The translations under genes were made by a program, and so were the position numbers. A stretch of DNA of 64,000 nucleotides from Sphingopyxis soli (GTDB taxonomy: Bacteria > Pseudomonadota > Alphaproteobacteria > Sphingomonadales > Sphingomonadaceae): assembly GCF_018682675.1 (NCBI RefSeq), contig NZ_JAFMTR010000113.1, positions 22,166 through 86,165 on the forward strand, in the 5' to 3' direction. Within the stretch, counting starts at the first letter, position 1, and each line of letters starts with the position of its first letter. Under the pieces are notes generated by a model that worked only from the letters and a program-made list of their open reading frames with translations, searched no databases and was not told the origin of the DNA. This document shows positions 34,633-44,280 of the stretch, piece by piece.

Positions 34633-36242
34633 GCGGCAGTCAAAGACCGCAGCTTGTAATCCTTGTAATCGTCGCGGATTTGGCGCTTCAACAGCTTGCC
34701 CGTCGCGGTGTGCGGCAGTTCGTCGACGAACACGACTTCATCGGGCAGCCACCATTTGGCAACCTTGTCCTTGAGGTAATCGACGACGCTCGCCTCGCTC
34801 ACCTCGGCGCCCGGCTTCTTCACGATCAGCAGGATCGGCCGCTCGTCCCACTTGGGGTGAAAAACGCCGACAGCTGCCGCTTCCTGCACCCCCGGCGCGC
34901 CGACCGCGGCGTTTTCGAGTTCGATCGACGAAATCCATTCACCGCCCGACTTGATGACATCCTTCGCGCGGTCGGTGATCTGCATCACGCCGTCGGGATG
35001 GATGACCGAAACGTCGCCGGTGTCGAACCAGCCGTCGTCGTCGGCGGCATCCTCGCCCGCCTTGAAGTAGCGCTGGATGATCCACGGCCCGCGAATCTGT
35101 AACCGCCCGCTCGTCACGCCGTCGCGCGGAAGTTCGTTGCCCTCGTCATCGACGACGCGCAGTTCGACCCCGAACGGCGGACAGCCTTGGCGGCAGACGA
35201 TATCGACGCGCTCGTCGAACGCCATCTCGTCCCAGTTCCACGGGCGCTTGCCCATCGTCCCGATCGGCGAGGTTTCGGTCATGCCCCACGCGTGACCGAC
35301 GTCGACCCCCGCCTTCATGAAACGCTCGATCATTGCGCGCGGCGCCGCCGATCCGCCGATGATCACGCGATACAGCTTGCCATAGCCGATGCCCGTCGCG
35401 TCCATGTGCGCGAACATTGCCAGCCAGACGGTCGGCACCCCCGCGCTGTGGGTCACGCCTTCTTCGTGGATCAGGTCGCACAGCACCTGCGCCTCGTTGG
35501 TCGCCGAAAACACCAGCTTTGCGCCGACCGTCGCCGCCGCGAAGGGAATGCCCCAACTGTTCGCATGGAACATCGGCACGATCGGCAGGATCACGCTGCG
35601 GTTCGACATGTCGAACACGTCGGGCTGTATCTCGGTGATCGCGTGGATGACATTCGAGCGATGCTCGTAGAGCACACCCTTCGGATTGCCCGTCGTGCCG
35701 CTGGTGTAGCAAAGCCCGACCGGATCGCGCTCGTCCAGTTCCACCCATTCGAAGCGCCCGTCCTCGGCGCCGATCAGATCGCGGTAGGATTTATAGTCGC
35801 CCTGCGCAGGCGCATCGAACAGCACGAAATGTTCGACCGTGGGAAGCTGGTCGCGCAGCCGCTCGACGATCGGCAGGAACGCCGCGTCAAACAGCAACAC
35901 GCGGTCTTCGGCATGATTGATGATATAGACGAGCTGCTCGTCGAACAGCCGCGGGTTCACGGTGTGCAATACCCCGCCCATGCCGGCGGTGCCGTACCAG
36001 CTGACGAGGTGATGGCCGTGGTTCATCGCCAGCGTCGCGATGCGGTCGCCCTTCTGCATTCCCAGCCTGACCATCGCGGCGGCGAAGCGGCGGGCGTCCG
36101 CGCCCACCTCGCCCCACGTCGAGCGCGTGACGCTGCCATCGGCCCAGCGCGAGACGATCTCGCGCCCCGCATGTTCGCGTGCGGCATGATCGATCAGGCT
36201 AGTGACGAGCAGCGGCTGACCCTGCATTCCCATTTTCGGCAT
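34629..36242 (-). CDS. long-chain acyl-CoA synthetase (AMP-forming)
   Basis: This ANL-family ligase activates fatty acids with ATP and CoA. It has 537 residues. The P-loop-like [14 protein letters not shown] lies near residue 180, the A5 region in [13 protein letters not shown] near 310, the ribose aspartate in [14 protein letters not shown] near 410, and the catalytic lysine in [16 protein letters not shown] near 515. It resembles FadD-type or medium-chain ligases; chain length is not clear. ATG 36242 follows GAGG with no spacer, so the ATG at 36233 may be the real start. ETF-QO 4 kb away would collect electrons from beta-oxidation. Confidence 0.92.
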   Translation of the reverse strand: MPKMGMQGQPLLVTSLIDHAAREHAGREIVSRWADGSVTRSTWGEVGADARRFAAAMVRLGMQKGDRIATLAMNHGHHLVSWYGTAGMGGVLHTVNPRLFDEQLVYIINHAEDRVLLFDAAFLPIVERLRDQLPTVEHFVLFDAPAQGDYKSYRDLIGAEDGRFEWVELDERDPVGLCYTSGTTGNPKGVLYEHRSNVIHAITEIQPDVFDMSNRSVILPIVPMFHANSWGIPFAAATVGAKLVFSATNEAQVLCDLIHEEGVTHSAGVPTVWLAMFAHMDATGIGYGKLYRVIIGGSAAPRAMIERFMKAGVDVGHAWGMTETSPIGTMGKRPWNWDEMAFDERVDIVCRQGCPPFGVELRVVDDEGNELPRDGVTSGRLQIRGPWIIQRYFKAGEDAADDDGWFDTGDVSVIHPDGVMQITDRAKDVIKSGGEWISSIELENAAVGAPGVQEAAAVGVFHPKWDERPILLIVKKPGAEVSEASVVDYLKDKVAKWWLPDEVVFVDELPHTATGKLLKRQIRDDYKDYKLRSLTAA

Positions 36243-36306
36243 CCTCGATTATCGTTGCCGCTTAGGAATAGGGCCGGAAATGCGTGCTATGCAAGGGTGA
36301 AGCGGG

Positions 36307-39300
36307 CTATCGCGCCCTGAAATCGCGCGGCGCGACCAGCGAAAGAGCGGGTTCGGTTACGCCTGCAATCATTTCAAGCCGCGAGACGGTGTCGGGGCCG
36401 AGGGCGAAGCTCCGGCCAAGCTCCACCCGCACATCCTCATCGGTCAGCGGATCGCGCGTTGCGATGACCACCTTGCCGCGCGCATCGTCGCGACGTTCGA
36501 GCAGTTTTGCGATTTCCGCGACCGCATCGGCCAGGTCGACCCTGCACGTCAGCTGCAACGCCGCCGTCGCCGCTATTTCGGCGAGCGATTGCGCCCCGCG
36601 CACGGTAACGCGCGGCGTCTCCTCGCCTTCGAGCAGGTCAAGCTCGACGGACAGGATCGCGCAGCCGCCTTCAGCCGCCAGCGCCTCGAGCACCTTTCCC
36701 GCCTGCTCGTCGAAACAGCTCGACTGGAATTGTCCGCTGCGGTCGGACAGCGTCAGATTGAGGAAGCGGTTGCCACGTTGCGACACGCGCGGGCGCGCGC
36801 TTTCGACCATTGCCGCCATCACCATCGGGATGCGCGTTCCCGGCGTCATGTCGACATTCTCGCAAATATCGCCATAGGAGCGCGCGCCGCGTGCCGCGAC
36901 GATCGCCTCATATTGCTCGACCGGGTGGGCAGAGAAGTAAAAGCCGAATGCCTCCTTCTCGCGCGTCATGCGCTCCGCGAGCGTCCAGGGCTCGGCCGCC
37001 GACAGCTGCAGCACCGGGGCGATCGCGACATCGCCCCCGAACAGGCCGCCCTGCCCCGTCGAGCGCTCGTGCGCCGAGCTGTTCGCACAGGCGAGCAGCG
37101 CCTCGGCGCCGGCGAAGGCGGTCGGCCGGTCGGGCTCGACGCAATCGAAGGCGCCGCCAGCGGCCAGCGCCTCGATCTGCCGCCGGTTGAGCAGCTTGGG
37201 GTCGATGCGCGCCGCGAAATCGTCGAGGCTCGCGAAATCGCCCTTCGCATGGCGCTCGGCGACCAGCGCCTCCATCGCCTTCTCGCCGACGCCTTTCAGC
37301 GCGCCGAGCGCGTAGCGCACCGTCAACCCATCCTCGCCGCGCCCGACCGAGAAATCGGCTTCGCTCTCGTTGATCGACGGACCCGAAACCTCCACGCCCA
37401 GCCGGCGCATGTCGTCGATGAAGACCGACAGCTTGTCGGTCTGGTGGCTGTCGAACGACATCGACGCCGCAAAAAACTCGTGCGGATAATGGGCTTTCAG
37501 CCAGGCCGTCTGATACGACAGCAAAGCGTAAGCCGCCGCGTGGCTCTTGTTGAAACCATATCCTGCGAACTTGTCGATCAAGTCGAACAGCTCGTTCGCG
37601 GCCTTCGCATCGATGCCGTTGTGCTCGCCGCAGCCCTTGACGAAGGTGTCGCGCTGCGCGTCCATCTCCGCCTGAACCTTCTTGCCCATCGCGCGGCGCA
37701 GCAGGTCGGCGCCGCCGAGGCTGTAGCCGGCGAGGATCTGCGCCGCCTGCATCACCTGCTCCTGATAGACGAAGATGCCATAGGTTTCGGCGAGGATGCC
37801 TTCGAGCAGCGGATGCGGATAGGCGATCGGCTCGCGCCCGTTCTTGCGCGCCCCGAACAACGGAATATTGTCCATCGGACCCGGGCGATAGAGCGCCACG
37901 AGCGCGATGATGTCGCCGAAATTGGTCGGTTTGACCGCCGACAGCGTGCGCCGCATGCCTTCGGATTCCAGCTGGAACACCCCGACCGTCTCGCCGCGCT
38001 GCAGCAGTTCATAGACCGCCGGATCGTCCCAGCCGAGCGTATCGAGATCGACATCGACCCCGCGCAGCGCGAGCAGCCGCTTCGCTTCCTTCAGCACCGA
38101 CAGCGTCTTGAGGCCGAGGAAGTCGAACTTCACCAGCCCCGCAGTCTCGACATATTTCATGTCGAACTGCGTCACCGGCATGTCCGAGCGCGGGTCGCGA
38201 TAGAGCGGGACGAGCTGGTCGAGCGGCCGGTCGCCGATCACCACCCCCGCCGCGTGGGTCGAACTGTGCCGCGGCAGCCCTTCGAGCTGGCGCGCCATGT
38301 CGAACAGGCGGCGCACGCCGTCGTCCTGCTTATATTCGGTCATTAACTCGCTGACGCCGTTCAATGCGCGTTCGAGCGTCCAGGGATCGGTCGGATGGTT
38401 CGGTACCAGCTTCGCGAGCCGGTCGACCTGACCATAGCTCATCTGGAGCACGCGGCCGGTGTCCTTCAGCACCGCGCGCGCCTTCAGCTTACCGAAGGTG
38501 ATGATCTGCGCCACCGTGTCGCGACCGTATTTTTCCTGCACATAGCGGATCACCTCGCCGCGCCGCGTTTCGCAGAAGTCGATGTCGAAGTCGGGCATCG
38601 ACACGCGCTCGGGATTGAGGAAGCGTTCGAACAGCAGGCCGAGCTTCAAGGGATCGAGGTCGGTGATCGTCAACGCCCAGGCGACGACGCTGCCCGCACC
38701 CGACCCGCGCCCCGGCCCCACCGGAATGTCATGCGCCTTTGCCCATTTGATGAAGTCGGCAACGATCAGGAAATAGCCGGGAAAACCCATCTGGGTAATG
38801 ACATCGACCTCGAAATCGAGGCGCTTGACATAGGCTTCGCGTTCCTCGGCGGAAAGGTCGGGATAATGCGCGAGCCGCGCCTCCAGCCCCGCATGGGCGT
38901 CGGCCTTGAGCTGCGCCGCCTCGCCCTCGCGGTCGCCTGCAAGGCTGGGCAGGATCGGCTTGCGCTTGGGCGCCATGATGGCGCAGCGCTGCGCGACGAC
39001 GAGCGTATTATGCATCGCCTCGGGCAGGTCGCTGAACGCATCCTCCATCGCCTCGGCGGGCTTCAGCCAAGCCTCCGGGTTCGACACGCGCCGGTCCTCG
39101 CTCTCGACATAGGCCGATTGCGCGATGCACAGCATCGCGTCGTGCGCAGCGTGGAATTGCGGCTCGACGAAATTGGCGGGATTGGTCGCGACGATCGGCA
39201 GCGCCCGGGCATAGGCCAGATCGATCAGCGCGTTCTCGGCGGCCATTTCGGTCGCGTCGTTGCGGCGCGACAGTTCGATGTAAAGCCGCCCCCCGAACAG

Positions 39301-39795
39301 CGCCTCCAATTGCTCGACATAATCGTCGGCCGCGATTTTCTGCTCGCCCGCAAGCAACCGCGCGAGAGCTCCCTCGCCGCCACCGGTCAGGCAAATGAGG
39401 CCGTCAGTCTTCCCTGCCATGTCGGCGAGCGTGACATGCGGATCCTGCTCGACCGGACGGCCGAGATGCGCCGCCGACACCAGCGCGCACAGATTGTTGT
39501 AGCCCGTATCGTCCTGTGCATAGAGCGCGAGCCAGTCGATCATCGGCGCGCCGTTCGCCAGCCGCTGTCCCGGCCGCGCGACGCTCAGGAAGGCGCCGAC
39601 GATCGGCTGCACCCCCGCCGCCTTGCACGCCTCGCCGAACGCCATGACGCCGTAGAGACCGTTGCGATCGGCGACCGCGATCGCAGGAAACCCGCGATCG
39701 CGTGCGGCTTTCGCAATCGCCTTGGGCTCGATCGCTCCTTCGAGCATCGTAAAGCTGGAGAAAACGCGCAAGGGAACGAAGGGGCTGTAGGCCAT
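36307..39795 (-). CDS. dnaE: DNA polymerase III alpha subunit
   Basis: This is the replicative polymerase, 1162 residues from ATG 39795. The PHP domain opens the protein (FVPLRVFSSFTMLEGAI, in the family SxYSLL-like position). The palm has RGSGAGSVVAWALTITDLDPL near residue 360 and the metal aspartates in MPDFDIDFCETRRGEV near 405. PGPMDNIPLF and YQEQVMQAAQILAGYSLGGADLLRRAMGKK follow near residue 650. The C-terminal OB fold and tau-binding region are present. The length and lack of imuA/imuB partners favour DnaE1, not the mutagenic DnaE2. A palindromic repeat lies just upstream. Confidence 0.98.
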   Translation of the reverse strand: MAYSPFVPLRVFSSFTMLEGAIEPKAIAKAARDRGFPAIAVADRNGLYGVMAFGEACKAAGVQPIVGAFLSVARPGQRLANGAPMIDWLALYAQDDTGYNNLCALVSAAHLGRPVEQDPHVTLADMAGKTDGLICLTGGGEGALARLLAGEQKIAADDYVEQLEALFGGRLYIELSRRNDATEMAAENALIDLAYARALPIVATNPANFVEPQFHAAHDAMLCIAQSAYVESEDRRVSNPEAWLKPAEAMEDAFSDLPEAMHNTLVVAQRCAIMAPKRKPILPSLAGDREGEAAQLKADAHAGLEARLAHYPDLSAEEREAYVKRLDFEVDVITQMGFPGYFLIVADFIKWAKAHDIPVGPGRGSGAGSVVAWALTITDLDPLKLGLLFERFLNPERVSMPDFDIDFCETRRGEVIRYVQEKYGRDTVAQIITFGKLKARAVLKDTGRVLQMSYGQVDRLAKLVPNHPTDPWTLERALNGVSELMTEYKQDDGVRRLFDMARQLEGLPRHSSTHAAGVVIGDRPLDQLVPLYRDPRSDMPVTQFDMKYVETAGLVKFDFLGLKTLSVLKEAKRLLALRGVDVDLDTLGWDDPAVYELLQRGETVGVFQLESEGMRRTLSAVKPTNFGDIIALVALYRPGPMDNIPLFGARKNGREPIAYPHPLLEGILAETYGIFVYQEQVMQAAQILAGYSLGGADLLRRAMGKKVQAEMDAQRDTFVKGCGEHNGIDAKAANELFDLIDKFAGYGFNKSHAAAYALLSYQTAWLKAHYPHEFFAASMSFDSHQTDKLSVFIDDMRRLGVEVSGPSINESEADFSVGRGEDGLTVRYALGALKGVGEKAMEALVAERHAKGDFASLDDFAARIDPKLLNRRQIEALAAGGAFDCVEPDRPTAFAGAEALLACANSSAHERSTGQGGLFGGDVAIAPVLQLSAAEPWTLAERMTREKEAFGFYFSAHPVEQYEAIVAARGARSYGDICENVDMTPGTRIPMVMAAMVESARPRVSQRGNRFLNLTLSDRSGQFQSSCFDEQAGKVLEALAAEGGCAILSVELDLLEGEETPRVTVRGAQSLAEIAATAALQLTCRVDLADAVAEIAKLLERRDDARGKVVIATRDPLTDEDVRVELGRSFALGPDTVSRLEMIAGVTEPALSLVAPRDFRAR

Positions 39796-39869
39796 CGGAT
39801 GACGCTAGGCATATGTGACGATTCGGGGAAGCGTCAGTGTGCGAATTATGCACATCCGCTGCACATAAA

Positions 39870-39957
39870 CCGTTCGTGCTGAGCATGTCGAAGCACCGCA
39901 CTTTCCTTCAACGTCGCAAACTGAAGGACGGCCCTTCGACAAGCTCAGGGCGAACGG
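39870..39957. repeat. palindromic intergenic repeat between gpx and dnaE
   Basis: The 24-base arm at 39870-39893 (CCGTTCGTGCTGAGC...) and its near-complement at 39934-39957 (...GCTCAGGGCGAACGG) form an imperfect stem. TCCTTCA (39904-39910) and TGAAGGA (39922-39928) make an inner stem. It lies past the glutathione peroxidase stop and before dnaE and could end transcription in either direction. The arm resembles the CTTCGACAAGCTCAGG repeats spread through many proteobacterial genomes. Confidence 0.75.
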
Positions 39958-39969
39958 ATTTTACAGGCG

Positions 39970-40446
39970 CTATCCCAGCAGTTCTTCAATCTCTTTGCGC
40001 AGCTGCTCGGGCTTGGTCGTCGGCGCGTGGCGCGATACCACCTTGCCGTTGCGATCGACGAGGAATTTGGTGAAGTTCCACTTGATCCCGCTACCCAGCA
40101 GCCCGGTCTGCTCGTCCTTCAGATGTTTGAAGATCGGATCGGCGTTCGGTCCGTTGACGTCGATCTTCGCCATCAAGGGGAAGGTCACATCATAGGTCAG
40201 CGAACAGAAATTCGCGATCTCCTCCGCATCGCCCGGCTCCTGCGCGCCGAACTGGTTGCACGGAAAGCCCAGCACCTCGAACCCGCGATCCTTGTAATCG
40301 CGATAGAGCTCCTCAAGCCCCTCATATTGCGGGGTAAAGCCGCATTTCGACGCGGTGTTGACGATCAGCAGCACCTTGCCCTTGTAATCGGCCAGCGGCT
40401 GCTCGCCGCCGCCCGGCAGCTTCGCCGAAAGATCATAGAGGCCCAT
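39970..40446 (-). CDS. glutathione peroxidase family protein (cysteine type)
   Basis: The enzyme reduces hydroperoxides with thiols, often thioredoxin in bacteria. It has 158 residues from ATG 40446. The peroxidatic residue is Cys, not Sec, in VNTASKCGFTPQYEGLEELY near residue 35; GFPCNQFGAQEPG holds a probable resolving cysteine, and KWNFTKFLVDRNG carries the catalytic tryptophan/asparagine. The gene starts one base after the stop of the upstream secreted-protein gene (TAATATG), so they are probably co-transcribed. Confidence 0.93.
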   Translation of the reverse strand: MGLYDLSAKLPGGGEQPLADYKGKVLLIVNTASKCGFTPQYEGLEELYRDYKDRGFEVLGFPCNQFGAQEPGDAEEIANFCSLTYDVTFPLMAKIDVNGPNADPIFKHLKDEQTGLLGSGIKWNFTKFLVDRNGKVVSRHAPTTKPEQLRKEIEELLG

Positions 40447-40447
40447 A

Positions 40448-41050
40448 TTATTTCTCCCCCGCCTTGCGCGGTCTGTAGATGAAATCGAAGCTCGTCGCCC
40501 ATGTCAGTCCCTGGTCGGTCGACTGCTCGCCATGCTGGCGCACCGACCCGTCGGACTGTTTCGAATAGGTCATACGGATAAGGCCGTCCTGCCCCTTGGC
40601 AACGACATTCGCCCAATGGCCGGTCAGCACCATCCTGCCATCAACCGGTCCGCCATCGAAATCGACCCGCGCGCCGGTCGCGTCGACCCACGCCTGCCGC
40701 CAGTAGCGGCGCTCGGCGTCATAATGGCTGAACGAGCCGCCGCCCCCGCCTTTCAGCGGTTTCCACGTCTCGCGGATCGCGCAGCCGAGGAACATCGATT
40801 CGATGCTGCTGGTCGCCACCCGCGTGGTGCTGCCGTTCGGGAACATATCCCATTCGCCGACCCAGAAATCGAAGGCATGATAGTCCGGGCCCGCGCACGG
40901 AAGCTGGACCAGCGGCGCGGGTTGCGACGGAATAGCCGGCGGCGGTGGCGGAAGCTGGATCGGCGGAGGCGGCGGAGGAGGAGACTGAAATCCGGCGTGC
41001 GCCGGGGCGGCCGTAAAAGCCAGTCCCGCAAATAATAGCGAACGGATCAT
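40448..41050 (-). CDS. secreted proline-rich protein, DUF1579-like
   Basis: The product has 200 residues. MIRSLLFAGLAFTAAPAHA is a signal peptide; two proline tracts (PPPPPPP near residue 24 and PPPPP near 34) follow. The rest is a beta-rich domain with FDFWVGEWDMFPNG, typical of DUF1579-like lipocalin-fold proteins, and FLGCAIRETWKPL. It has two cysteines. Such proteins are uncharacterised. It is encoded directly upstream of glutathione peroxidase and 27 bp downstream of lolD. Confidence 0.75.
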   Translation of the reverse strand: MIRSLLFAGLAFTAAPAHAGFQSPPPPPPPIQLPPPPPAIPSQPAPLVQLPCAGPDYHAFDFWVGEWDMFPNGSTTRVATSSIESMFLGCAIRETWKPLKGGGGGSFSHYDAERRYWRQAWVDATGARVDFDGGPVDGRMVLTGHWANVVAKGQDGLIRMTYSKQSDGSVRQHGEQSTDQGLTWATSFDFIYRPRKAGEK

Positions 41051-41077
41051 TCGGCCCCTCCCCGCAGAATCGCGACG

Positions 41078-41755
41078 CTACGCCTCGATATGCCCTTCGT
41101 GCAAGCGCAGGACGCGGTCCATGCGCGCGGCGAGCCGTTCATTGTGCGTCGCGACCAGCGCCGCCGAGCCATGGTCGCGCACCAGCTTCACAAACTGGTC
41201 GAACACGCGGTCGGCGGTCGCCTCGTCAAGATTGCCGGTCGGCTCGTCGGCGAGCACGAGCAGAGGCCGGTTCGCGAGCGCGCGCGCGACAGCAACGCGC
41301 TGCTGCTCGCCGCCCGACAGCTTGCTCGGCTTGTGATGCAGTCGCTCGGCGAGCCCCAGCCGCCCGAGCAGATCGGTCGCGCGTTCCTCGGCCTCGGCCT
41401 GCCGCGCGCCGCGGATCAGTTGCGGCAGCACGACATTCTCGATCGCGGTAAAGTCGGGCAGCAGATGGTGGAACTGATAGACGAAGCCGATCTTCTCGCG
41501 CCGCGTCCTCGTCCGCTCGCCCTGGTCGATGCGCGTCACATCCTCGCCGTCGATGCGGATCGTGCCGCCGAAGCCGCCCTCGAGCAGGCCGACGGCCTGC
41601 AGCATCGTCGACTTGCCCGATCCCGACGGGCCGAGCAGCGCGACGATCTCGCCGCGGTTCAGCTTCGCATCGACCCCGCGCAGCACCTCGATGGTGACGT
41701 CGGCCTGGGTGAAGCTGCGCTTCAGGCCGGCGAGTTCAAGGACCACGTCACTCAT
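41078..41755 (-). CDS. lolD: lipoprotein-releasing ABC transporter ATP-binding subunit LolD
   Basis: LolD drives release of outer-membrane lipoproteins from the inner membrane to the carrier LolA. The 225 residues show Walker A ([13 protein letters not shown] near 40), Q-loop ([15 protein letters not shown] near 90), signature ([15 protein letters not shown] near 146) and Walker B ([15 protein letters not shown] near 166). The start ATG is 8 bases inside the end of the permease gene, so translation is coupled. Confidence 0.95.
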   Translation of the reverse strand: MSDVVLELAGLKRSFTQADVTIEVLRGVDAKLNRGEIVALLGPSGSGKSTMLQAVGLLEGGFGGTIRIDGEDVTRIDQGERTRTRREKIGFVYQFHHLLPDFTAIENVVLPQLIRGARQAEAEERATDLLGRLGLAERLHHKPSKLSGGEQQRVAVARALANRPLLVLADEPTGNLDEATADRVFDQFVKLVRDHGSAALVATHNERLAARMDRVLRLHEGHIEA

Positions 41756-42998
41756 AGCGAAGCACCTGCACCGGATCGGTATTCGCGGCCTTGTACGCGG
41801 GATAGAGCGTCGCGAGAAAGCTGAAGACGATCGTCATGACCGCAATCCCCGTGATCTCGAACGGATCGGGCTTCGACGGCAATTCCGTCAGGAAGCGGAT
41901 CGAGGGATCCCACAGCGATTGCCCGGTCAGAATCTCGAACCCGCGCAGGACATTCTGACGGAAGAAAAGCAGCCCGAATCCGATGGCCATGCCCGCGACC
42001 GTGCCCGCGACGCCGATCGAAAGCCCGATCGCGATGAATATCCGCATCACCGAATCGCGCGGGGCGCCCATCGTGCGCAGGATCGCCATGTCGCGCGTCT
42101 TTGCTCGCACCAGCATGATCAGCGACGAAATGATGTTGAACGCGGCGACCAGGATGATCAGCGACAGGATCACGAACATCGCGACGCGCTCGATCGACAA
42201 AGCCTCGAACAGGCTCGCGTTCATCGATCGCCAGTCGGAAATAACGGCTTTCGCCGCGACCTTTCCGGCCAGCGGCTGCAGCGTTTGGCCGACCCGGTCG
42301 GGATCGGTCACCTTGACCTCGATCATCCCCACCTGGTCGCCGATCAACAGCAACAGTTGCGCATCCTCCATCGGCATCACGACATAGGCCTTGTCGAAGT
42401 CATACACCCCGATCTCGAAGATCGCCGAGACCCGATAGGCAATCTCGCGCGGCACGGTGCCAAAGGGCGTTGCCCGCCCCTGCGGGTTGATGATCGTCAC
42501 CGTCGATCCAACCGTCGCGCCCAGATTGCGCGCCAACTCGCTGCCGAGCGCGATATTGCCCGAATTGGGGGTCAGCGCGTTCAGGCTGCCTTGCAGCACC
42601 TTTCCGCCAAGCACGTCGTTCCGGCGAATATCCTGCACGGTCATCCCCCGCACCAGCACGCCCTCGACACGCCCGCTGAAGCTCGCCAGCAACGGCTGTT
42701 CGATCAGCGGCGTCGCCGACACCACGCCCGGGGTCGCCTTCGCCTGCTGCAGCACGTCCCGCCAGTCGTCGAGCCGCCCGCCAAAGCCCTGCACGACGGC
42801 ATGGCCGTTGAGCCCCACGATCTTGTCGAACAGGTCCGACCGGACGCCGTTCATCACGCTCATCACGATCACCAGCGCCGCGACGCCCAAAGTCACCGCA
42901 ATGAAGCTGAAGGCGGCGGCGACGAAGATGAAGCCCTCACCGCGCTGCGGCAGAAGATAGCGTTTGAAGATGGCGCGTTCGTAAGGACGCAGGATCAT
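41748..42998 (-). CDS. lipoprotein-releasing ABC transporter permease LolC/LolE type
   Basis: The permease has 416 residues from ATG 42998. It has one N-terminal helix ([29 protein letters not shown], in part), a large periplasmic domain ([17 protein letters not shown] onward) and three C-terminal helices ([20 protein letters not shown], in part). [24 protein letters not shown] is the coupling-helix segment. Only one permease is beside lolD, so the complex could be a homodimer of a single LolF-type permease, as known in some proteobacteria, unless a second gene lies elsewhere. The longer upstream frame has no family similarity. Confidence 0.9.
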   Translation of the reverse strand: MILRPYERAIFKRYLLPQRGEGFIFVAAAFSFIAVTLGVAALVIVMSVMNGVRSDLFDKIVGLNGHAVVQGFGGRLDDWRDVLQQAKATPGVVSATPLIEQPLLASFSGRVEGVLVRGMTVQDIRRNDVLGGKVLQGSLNALTPNSGNIALGSELARNLGATVGSTVTIINPQGRATPFGTVPREIAYRVSAIFEIGVYDFDKAYVVMPMEDAQLLLLIGDQVGMIEVKVTDPDRVGQTLQPLAGKVAAKAVISDWRSMNASLFEALSIERVAMFVILSLIILVAAFNIISSLIMLVRAKTRDMAILRTMGAPRDSVMRIFIAIGLSIGVAGTVAGMAIGFGLLFFRQNVLRGFEILTGQSLWDPSIRFLTELPSKPDPFEITGIAVMTIVFSFLATLYPAYKAANTDPVQVLRYE

Positions 42999-43172
42999 CG
43001 GGCGGGCGGCCTTGGAAGCGCGATACGCGGTGCGGTCATGCCGTCGCTTTAGGGAGCGCGGGCGATGCTGGCAATGGCCACGAATCCCCGCGCCACTTGC
43101 GAGCGATTCGCACAATATGTTGCCCAACGGCCACAGAGCGGACGCAAAAGAAGGCAGAATCGCGCGTGGAGG

Positions 43173-43328
43173 GTGACAAACCGCCCCCTTCGACCTACCC
43201 ACATGGCTTCTGGTTCAACGCGGCCAAATGGCCCGGCTCCAGGGAGTGCAGATCCTTCGCCGGTCTGCGCACAAGGGGGATGGCGAGTGTTCGTCACAGG
43301 CGCCCGGGTCTCGGAAGAGGCCCGGGCG
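43173..43328 (+). ncRNA. candidate structured RNA ending in a GGAA-loop hairpin
   Basis: GTGACAAAC (43173-43181) pairs with GTTCGTCAC (43289-43297) with one mismatch, and CCCCCTT (43184-43190) with AAGGGGG (43273-43279), closing a domain that contains a GGCCAAATGGCC palindrome (43222-43233) and a CCGGC/GCCGG hairpin. Directly after it, CGCCCGGGTCTC-GGAA-GAGGCCCGGGCG (43301-43328) is a 12-bp hairpin (one U-G pair) with a GNRA loop, then TTGTGATTCT. The strand is uncertain: the hairpin could instead end the Crp-family transcript on the minus strand. Confidence 0.35.
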
Positions 43329-43363
43329 TTGTGATTCTCAGTCTTCGTATGCAGCCACGGCAA

Positions 43364-43546
43364 CTTTGGGGTGGATTCCAGCCCTTCACATCCTCCCCGC
43401 TTGCGGGGAGGTGGCAGCCGCGTAGCGGCTGACGGAGGGGGCTAGCGTCGTCCCGCAGCGCCGCTTCAGGATGCTAGCCCCCTCCACCGCCTTCGGCGGT
43501 CCCCCTCCCCGCAAGCGGGGAGGATCTTATGTCCGCATCCGGTCGG
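43364..43546. repeat. composite inverted-repeat element, full copy
   Basis: A 22-base arm at 43389-43410 (ATCCTCCCCGCTTGCGGGG..) is repeated as a perfect reverse complement at 43503-43524. A second perfect pair, GGAGGGGGCTAGC (43433-43445) and GCTAGCCCCCTCC (43472-43484), is nested inside, with short hairpins between. The outer flanks (CTTTGGGGTGG at 43364 and TTATGTCCGC..CCGGTCGG at 43526-43546) recur at 54785-54853, so the mobile or repeated unit includes them. No coding capacity. Confidence 0.85.
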
Positions 43547-43555
43547 AACCCGCGC

Positions 43556-44242
43556 CTACCCCTCGCACTCGCTGATATCTTCCAGCATCTCGGCATCGAG
43601 CACGCGCACACGGCCCTGCTCCAGCGAAATCACGCCCGATTCTTCCCAGCTCTTGAGCTGGCGGTTGATATGCTCGCGGCTCATCCCGGCGAAATTGCCG
43701 AGTTCGGTCTGGCTGAGCTCGACGCGGTGCGACTTTTCGGCGCTGTCCTTGCGGATCAGGCGCTTGAGGTAACGCGCAAGCCGCGGGCCCGAGGCATAGG
43801 CGCGGTCGCTTTCGATCGTCTGGTCGGCGGTGCGCAGCCGCCGCGCGAGCTGCTGCATCAGCGACCAGGTGAATTCGGGATGGCTCGCCGCGAAATCCTT
43901 GAGCGCGTTGCGGCCGAGCTGCAGCGCGCTGCCGGCGCTCGTCGCGGTCACCGAAGCCGTGCGCTCGCCGCCGTCGAGCAGCGCGATCTCGCCCAGCACC
44001 GCGCCGGGTTCGGCATAGGCAAGCACGATCTCGCGCCCGCCCGCGGTCAACATCGACACGCGCGCCGTGCCTTCGGTCAGGATCAGCATCATGTCGCCGG
44101 GATCGCCCTGGACGAGCAACTCCTTGCCCTTCACGAAGCTGATCTGGACCGACCGGCTGGCGATTTCGGCCCAGTCCTCGACGCTCAGACCGGAAAAGAT
44201 ACTGTCGGGGCCCTGAAGCTCGGCGAGTCTCGCGTGATCCAT
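43556..44242 (-). CDS. Crp/Fnr family transcriptional regulator
   Basis: The product has 228 residues from ATG 44242, behind CAGGGGC. The N-terminal cyclic-nucleotide-type beta roll spans residues 15-130 (VKGKELLVQGDPGDMMLIL, PGAVLGEIALLDGGERTASV) and the helix-turn-helix is in ELSQTELGNFAGMSREHINRQLKSWEESGV near 175-205. The FNR cysteines are absent, so it does not sense oxygen through an iron-sulfur cluster. The cAMP-contacting pattern (GEIALL-x-GGERTASV, with R and T/A) is close to that of true cNMP-binding proteins, so a nucleotide ligand is possible. The targets are unknown. The composite repeat begins 10 bp past its stop. Confidence 0.9.
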   Translation of the reverse strand: MDHARLAELQGPDSIFSGLSVEDWAEIASRSVQISFVKGKELLVQGDPGDMMLILTEGTARVSMLTAGGREIVLAYAEPGAVLGEIALLDGGERTASVTATSAGSALQLGRNALKDFAASHPEFTWSLMQQLARRLRTADQTIESDRAYASGPRLARYLKRLIRKDSAEKSHRVELSQTELGNFAGMSREHINRQLKSWEESGVISLEQGRVRVLDAEMLEDISECEG

Positions 44243-44280
44243 GCCCCTGTCGTCCCTTTCCTGTCGTCGCCCCGCAGACC

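Larger units (their letters stand above)
42999..43555. other. 557-bp gene-free region between lolC and the Crp-family gene
   Basis: No open frame here has the codon bias of its neighbours. The left 90 bp should hold the lolC promoter. 43173-43328 carries strongly paired sequence with a GC-rich hairpin, and 43364-43546 a composite inverted-repeat element. Both are listed separately. Confidence 0.7.

Noticed and set aside
42998..43202. 68-residue N-terminal extension of the LolC-type permease
   Set aside because: The added residues match no Lol permease, and the family N-terminus is recognisable at ATG 42998.
43222..43260. Possible SRP RNA (GGCCCGG..GGGAG.GCAG pattern)
   Set aside because: The GGAA tetraloop and the asymmetric loop of the SRP S-domain are not in the right place; resemblance is limited to short G/C blocks.
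43270..43330. 6S RNA
   Set aside because: The GTGTTCG stretch is similar to the 5' bubble strand of 6S, but no matching 3' half follows and the hairpin after it closes too early.
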